A stretch of DNA of 44,971 nt from JAVBKV01 sp031553885 (GTDB lineage: Bacteria; Bacteroidota; Bacteroidia; Bacteroidales; Azobacteroidaceae): the NCBI GenBank assembly GCA_031553885.1, contig JAVBKV010000009.1, forward strand, positions 1 through 44,971, written 5' to 3'. Position 1 is the stretch's first letter; the number at the start of each line of letters is the position of its first letter. The position numbers and the translations under genes are program-made. Positions 41,296-44,971 of this stretch are shown here, piece after piece. The notes under the pieces were generated by a model. That model was not told where the DNA came from and ran no database searches. It was given only the letters and a program-made list of their open reading frames with translations.

Positions 41296-43632
41296 TTAAA
41301 ACTTGAATGGAGTTTTCTTAACAAAAATCCTGTAATCCTTTATCATACCCGGTTTGTTTGCTTCCAGCCTGGGTAAATAGGAGAAACCTGTCACCTGTTT
41401 TGTATCTCCCAGATCAATCACAATCTGATGCGGATACTTATCTTTCTGAACCGAATAAGACGTATGCCAAATCGTAGACTCCTGCAAATCAAATACATTA
41501 CCGGCAATATTATTGGCATCGTCTACTTCTTCACTATCGGCATATCTGACTTTCCAATGCTGGCGGGATAAAGGTTTTCCATCAGCGCCTAGAATTTCCA
41601 GTTCTGCGATCGATGCAAAATCATCATTTGCCTGAGAATTCAATGCTTCCAAGCAAAAATAACGAGTTTCGTATGATTTGCCGAAATCTATTTTTTGCCA
41701 TCCGTTGCCGGGTTTGAAACTTCCCGAATAAACCTCTTTTTCACCGGATAGATCCAGGGTCTCGCTTTGCCCCCGGGATTTATAGGCACCACTGCTTTTC
41801 AATACATCCAGAATAGGTTGGCGAAGCCCGGTGATTTCCGGGACTTCCGAACCAGCCAGATCCAGTACGATAATCTCATTTTTACCTTTCTTTAGCCAGC
41901 ACCCGGGCATATACAACGTTTGTTGAGGGCCTATTTCCCAGAAACGGCCGATATTATATCCGTTCACATACACCATTCCCTTCTTCCAACTGCTCATATC
42001 CAAAAACGTATCCCCGGTTTTATCCAGGTTGAAGAAAGCGCGGTAATAAGCCGGCCCCTGAGATGTTGCAGTCATCTTTCCGTATTTTTTATTCTGAGCA
42101 AATGAATAATCAACAGGAAAACTATACACTTTCCAATTCTTCAATTCGGTTACACCTTGTTCGTTAATAATTTCTACCTTTTCAGTAATTCCCTTGTAAT
42201 CGAGTACGCCTGCTCCAAAATTTCTCCTGCCCATGGCTTCAACAAAAATATCCAGCACATCACCTTCTTTTACCGGAGGCAAGGGTATAGACCTATCTCC
42301 TTTCAGACGATTCAAGGTTCCTATTTTTTTCCCATTAACAAAAACCTGTGCCCAATCATGCGCCTCAGTCACTTTAAGGTATTGCTGAGTATCTGATTTT
42401 TTTAATGTAGTCCGATACAAAACACTCCCCCAGCCCTGATCAAAAAATTCCATCGACTGAATATTTTCGCTTACTTTCGGTGCCGGTAAATTTTCAAAAA
42501 CCGAAGCCACGTCCTTAAATGTAATTGCAGGAATACTAATTGTCGGAATTGAATCCGGAACTACCGGTAAACGATCTCCTGCCGGCAAATAATTTTCCAG
42601 CAATGCTCTTACCTTGAAATATTTGGGAGTTACTCTACCCGATTCATTGATCGGAGCATCGTAGTCATAAGAGGTACAATCAGGAACGTATCCGGGAAAA
42701 TTAGAACCGGCCCAATGTCCGAAACTGGTTCCTCCGTGAGTCATATACAAGCTGAACGATATATTTCTATCCAACATTTCTTTCATTCCGGAAACTAACT
42801 CATCCGCGCTACGGGTTTCATGTTTGGCTCCCCAATGGTCAAACCATCCCGACCAGAATTCACTGCACATCAAAGGAGTTTCCGGACGTAGCTCTTTCAG
42901 ACGCTTGAATTGCCATTCGATATTAGCTCCTGTACCAAAATTAATAGTCCACAGCAAATCATCCAATGCATTATTTTCAAAATTAGAGCTCCAGTCACAC
43001 TGAAACAAAGGAGCTTTATCAAAACCTGAACTTCTTACAATATCCCGGATTTCAGCCACATAAGGTTTATTAGTACCATAAGCGCCGTACTCATTTTCAA
43101 CCTGTACCATGATTATATTTCCACCATTGGCTAATTGCATACTACTCAATCGCTTTCCCACTTCCGACATAAATACACGGACCCTTTCCATAAAATAGGG
43201 ATCCTGAGTACGCAACGCAATATCTTTCTTCTTAAGCAACCACCAGGGTAATCCGCCCATTTCCCACTCTGCGCAAACATAAGGTCCCGGACGCACAATC
43301 ACATACATTCCGTGTTTTTGTGCCAGCTTACAGAATTCTGCAACATCGTTGTTTCCTGTGAAATTGAATTTACCTTCTTCCGGTTCATGAATATTCCAGA
43401 AAACATATAAACAAATGGTATTCATTCCAAGGGCTTTACACATCTGAATCCGGTGTTCCCAATATGCCCGGGGAATCCGGGGATAGTGCATCTCTGCCGC
43501 CTTAATTACAAATGGTTTATCATTCAACAAAAATGTTTTATTTCCAATTTTAAAATCAGATTTTTGATGTTGAGCCTTGGGCATACATATAAAAAAGAAA
43601 AGAAATGAAAGCAGAATAATTAATTTTCTCAT
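41296..43632 (-). CDS. GH35 beta-galactosidase
   Basis: A 778-residue secreted exo-beta-galactosidase of family GH35. The signal peptide is MRKLIILLSFLFFFICMPKAQ. In the TIM barrel (about 28-345) the acid/base is Glu181 in VQVENEYGAYG and the nucleophile is Glu258 in MCSEFWSGWFDHWG. Further blocks RIPRAYWEHRIQMCKALGMN and RPGPYVCAEWEMGGLPWW are GH35 signatures. Beta-sandwich domains follow, with FNLDKTGDTFLDMSSWKKGM and NGYNIGRFWEIGPQQT. The C-terminal region (about 630-778) resembles a discoidin/F5-8C carbohydrate-binding fold. It is first in the unit with the GH43-GH16 enzyme. No SusCD genes or hybrid sensor lie beside it. Confidence 0.94.
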   Translation of the reverse strand: MRKLIILLSFLFFFICMPKAQHQKSDFKIGNKTFLLNDKPFVIKAAEMHYPRIPRAYWEHRIQMCKALGMNTICLYVFWNIHEPEEGKFNFTGNNDVAEFCKLAQKHGMYVIVRPGPYVCAEWEMGGLPWWLLKKKDIALRTQDPYFMERVRVFMSEVGKRLSSMQLANGGNIIMVQVENEYGAYGTNKPYVAEIRDIVRSSGFDKAPLFQCDWSSNFENNALDDLLWTINFGTGANIEWQFKRLKELRPETPLMCSEFWSGWFDHWGAKHETRSADELVSGMKEMLDRNISFSLYMTHGGTSFGHWAGSNFPGYVPDCTSYDYDAPINESGRVTPKYFKVRALLENYLPAGDRLPVVPDSIPTISIPAITFKDVASVFENLPAPKVSENIQSMEFFDQGWGSVLYRTTLKKSDTQQYLKVTEAHDWAQVFVNGKKIGTLNRLKGDRSIPLPPVKEGDVLDIFVEAMGRRNFGAGVLDYKGITEKVEIINEQGVTELKNWKVYSFPVDYSFAQNKKYGKMTATSQGPAYYRAFFNLDKTGDTFLDMSSWKKGMVYVNGYNIGRFWEIGPQQTLYMPGCWLKKGKNEIIVLDLAGSEVPEITGLRQPILDVLKSSGAYKSRGQSETLDLSGEKEVYSGSFKPGNGWQKIDFGKSYETRYFCLEALNSQANDDFASIAELEILGADGKPLSRQHWKVRYADSEEVDDANNIAGNVFDLQESTIWHTSYSVQKDKYPHQIVIDLGDTKQVTGFSYLPRLEANKPGMIKDYRIFVKKTPFKF

Positions 43633-43677
43633 GGAATAGATATCATTTATTTATTAGGTTATATTCTTATGTACTTG

Positions 43678-43685
43678 CAAAGATA
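43678..43685 (-). promoter_or_regulatory. Candidate -7 element of the GH35/GH43-GH16 promoter
   Basis: TATCTTTG on the - strand, 45 bases before the GH35 start. The gene would have a leader of about 39 bases. Confidence 0.45.
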
Positions 43686-43700
43686 ATCAAGATGGATAAT

Positions 43701-44747
43701 TTAAGGGCTTAATTCATAATTTAAAGGCAAAATATCTCCTGCCCTATTTTTCCCAAGAGCTCCTGAAAAAATCACTTTATCCAGGTTATTTATATTTCCA
43801 TAAGAATCGACCATGAAAGACTCCGTATAAAAGTAAATGGCCGACCTTATTTTTTTATTATACAATAGATCAATAATTCCGAATGCATCCGGACTTCCTA
43901 ACTGTTTTTTACAGATATCCGTATCCGGAATCAACTGAACTTGTTTTAGAGAAAGAGTATCTTTTATAGTAAAAAAGGAAGATGGATCTACCGGAAAATT
44001 ATTATTGAAAACTAAGTAGCCAGTTTGATCCAGGGTATGATTAGCAAAATTTCTGAAAAAATACGGATACGTATGCTTATAAATATCATCCCTTCTCTTT
44101 TTTATTTGAGCCGATGTAGAATCCAAATCAATAAATAATGAAGTTCCGGCAAACAATGATTGTCTTATGTAGTCTTGTTCCAATGTCTTTTCCATCGAAT
44201 ATTGTACCCAAAACTCATCCAATGAAAACAGAATTCTGTACTTCAGGTAATTATTCAATATAATCAAAGGCCTCTCCGAAGAAGCTGAAAGTCTTTTTAA
44301 ATTTAGGTCATACACTAATTCAATATCATCTTCATTCACTATCCGGCAGGACTTTCCGGCTTTGGTTTCACCTAAAAACTGCTTCCTGAACACATCCATT
44401 TTCTGAGCACGGGTAAATTGTTCTGCTTCTACCACTACTTCATTTAATATATACACCCTTTCCTTCATGCTTATCCCGTTCAGGTTTTCATTAAATGGAT
44501 TGGATATTTTTACAGGATAATATGAAACATGATACAAAACCAAACTCGTATTGATTTCTTTATCCACCGACAATTCAAATCTCCCTTTTTCATCGGTCAC
44601 TGTCTGAATCAATGTTCCATCCAGGAAAACAGACACTTTATTAATCGGTTGTTTGGTAGAACTATCATAGACACTTCCGGATAAAGTCTGCGCTTGCAAG
44701 CAAACAGATAAAATCCATAATAATATTAAAACAAAGACATTTCTCAT
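43701..44747 (-). CDS. Secreted protein with CarboxypepD_reg-like domain
   Basis: A 348-residue protein with a signal peptide (MRNVFVLILLWILSVCLQAQ). Residues about 22-105 are a carboxypeptidase-regulatory-like beta-sandwich (LSGSVYDSSTKQPINKVSVF, then VTDEKGRFELSVD), as found at the N terminus of TonB receptors, but no plug or barrel follows. The rest (about 110-348) is unrecognised and contains EQFTRAQKMDVFRKQFLGET and a C-terminal beta-rich part. Proteins of this plan are common in Bacteroidales with unknown function. It is 68 bases upstream of GH35 on the same strand with a promoter in between, so it is probably a separate unit. It lies next to the rRNA operon end. Confidence 0.8.
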   Translation of the reverse strand: MRNVFVLILLWILSVCLQAQTLSGSVYDSSTKQPINKVSVFLDGTLIQTVTDEKGRFELSVDKEINTSLVLYHVSYYPVKISNPFNENLNGISMKERVYILNEVVVEAEQFTRAQKMDVFRKQFLGETKAGKSCRIVNEDDIELVYDLNLKRLSASSERPLIILNNYLKYRILFSLDEFWVQYSMEKTLEQDYIRQSLFAGTSLFIDLDSTSAQIKKRRDDIYKHTYPYFFRNFANHTLDQTGYLVFNNNFPVDPSSFFTIKDTLSLKQVQLIPDTDICKKQLGSPDAFGIIDLLYNKKIRSAIYFYTESFMVDSYGNINNLDKVIFSGALGKNRAGDILPLNYELSP

Positions 44748-44767
44748 ACCAAATTCAATACAATTTA

Positions 44768-44775
44768 CAAATGTA
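44768..44775 (-). promoter_or_regulatory. Candidate -7 element of the CarboxypepD_reg gene
   Basis: TACATTTG on the - strand, 20 bases before the ATG. A weak CTTG sits 18 bases further upstream in the -33 position. Confidence 0.4.
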
Positions 44776-44831
44776 ATAAGAAAAATTGATTCACAAGAGA
44801 ACTCTAACCGATGGCTACCTTCAATAACACA

Positions 44832-44866
44832 AAAATCCCCTCAGAGCATTACTTCTGAGGGGATCT
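44832..44866 (-). terminator. Terminator of the rRNA operon
   Basis: An 11-bp perfect stem, ATCCCCTCAGA/TCTGAGGGGAT, with loop of 8 bases. On the - strand it is followed by TTTTTG. It lies 11 bases beyond the 5S 3' end. Confidence 0.9.
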
Positions 44867-44876
44867 TCTTAAAAAC

Positions 44877-44971
<95 letters not shown>

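Noticed and set aside
44748..44876. tRNA gene near the rRNA operon end
   Set aside because: The spacer holds only the terminator hairpin and a promoter element; no cloverleaf or TTCGAATC-like T-loop word.

Overview
The window looks like chromosome from a Bacteroidales bacterium, close to gut genera such as Odoribacter or Butyricimonas, but I cannot fix the genus. Evidence: the -7 promoter element TAnnTTTG recurs upstream of many genes. Other signs are a T9SS sorting tail, a SecD-SecF fusion, a TonB receptor paired with a lipoprotein, N-terminal secretion signals typical of the phylum, and a bisphosphoglycerate-independent mutase paired with thrC. Composition is moderate in GC, with very AT-rich intergenic DNA.

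Left part (1-9056): the C-terminal end of a large secreted T9SS protein, then dnaB, pheT, a YebC-family regulator and pyruvate phosphate dikinase. These are housekeeping genes on the + strand, separated by two inverted-repeat elements.

Middle (9071-17049): the most distinctive region. A short unit encodes a stand-alone LytTR DNA-binding protein and a membrane FHA protein. A new promoter then starts a tightly packed run: a 96-residue acidic protein with no Lys or Arg, a zinc-ribbon FHA protein, a PP2C phosphatase, a membrane Ser/Thr kinase, a Sel1/beta-barrel protein, a Kelch lipoprotein and serine acetyltransferase. I read the run from the acidic protein to the Kelch lipoprotein as a kinase/phosphatase/phosphothreonine-reader module that may span from cytoplasm to outer membrane. 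The kinase linker and the FHA protein share a [DS]ETV[IL] motif that could be the phosphothreonine ligand.

Right of that (17055-24467): nadC and a secreted C1 peptidase on the - strand, an ECF sigma factor with its own promoter and terminator, an NfeD-type membrane protease, the apgM-family/thrC pair with a strong terminator, and a remnant of an S41 peptidase.

From 24656 to 38408: a TonB-dependent receptor with its partner lipoprotein, a MATE exporter, a Gfo/Idh/MocA oxidoreductase, menA followed by a three-gene ABC importer of the nitrate/sulfonate/THI5 type, and secDF. The last part (38597-44971) holds a DUF4468 protein, a polysaccharide-degrading pair (GH35, and a GH43-GH16 fusion) that looks aimed at beta-1,3-galactan, a carboxypeptidase-regulatory-domain protein, and the 3' end of an rRNA operon (5S plus terminator) reading leftward. 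No IS element, CRISPR array, tRNA or riboswitch was recognised, and no gene-free stretch exceeds about 285 bases.
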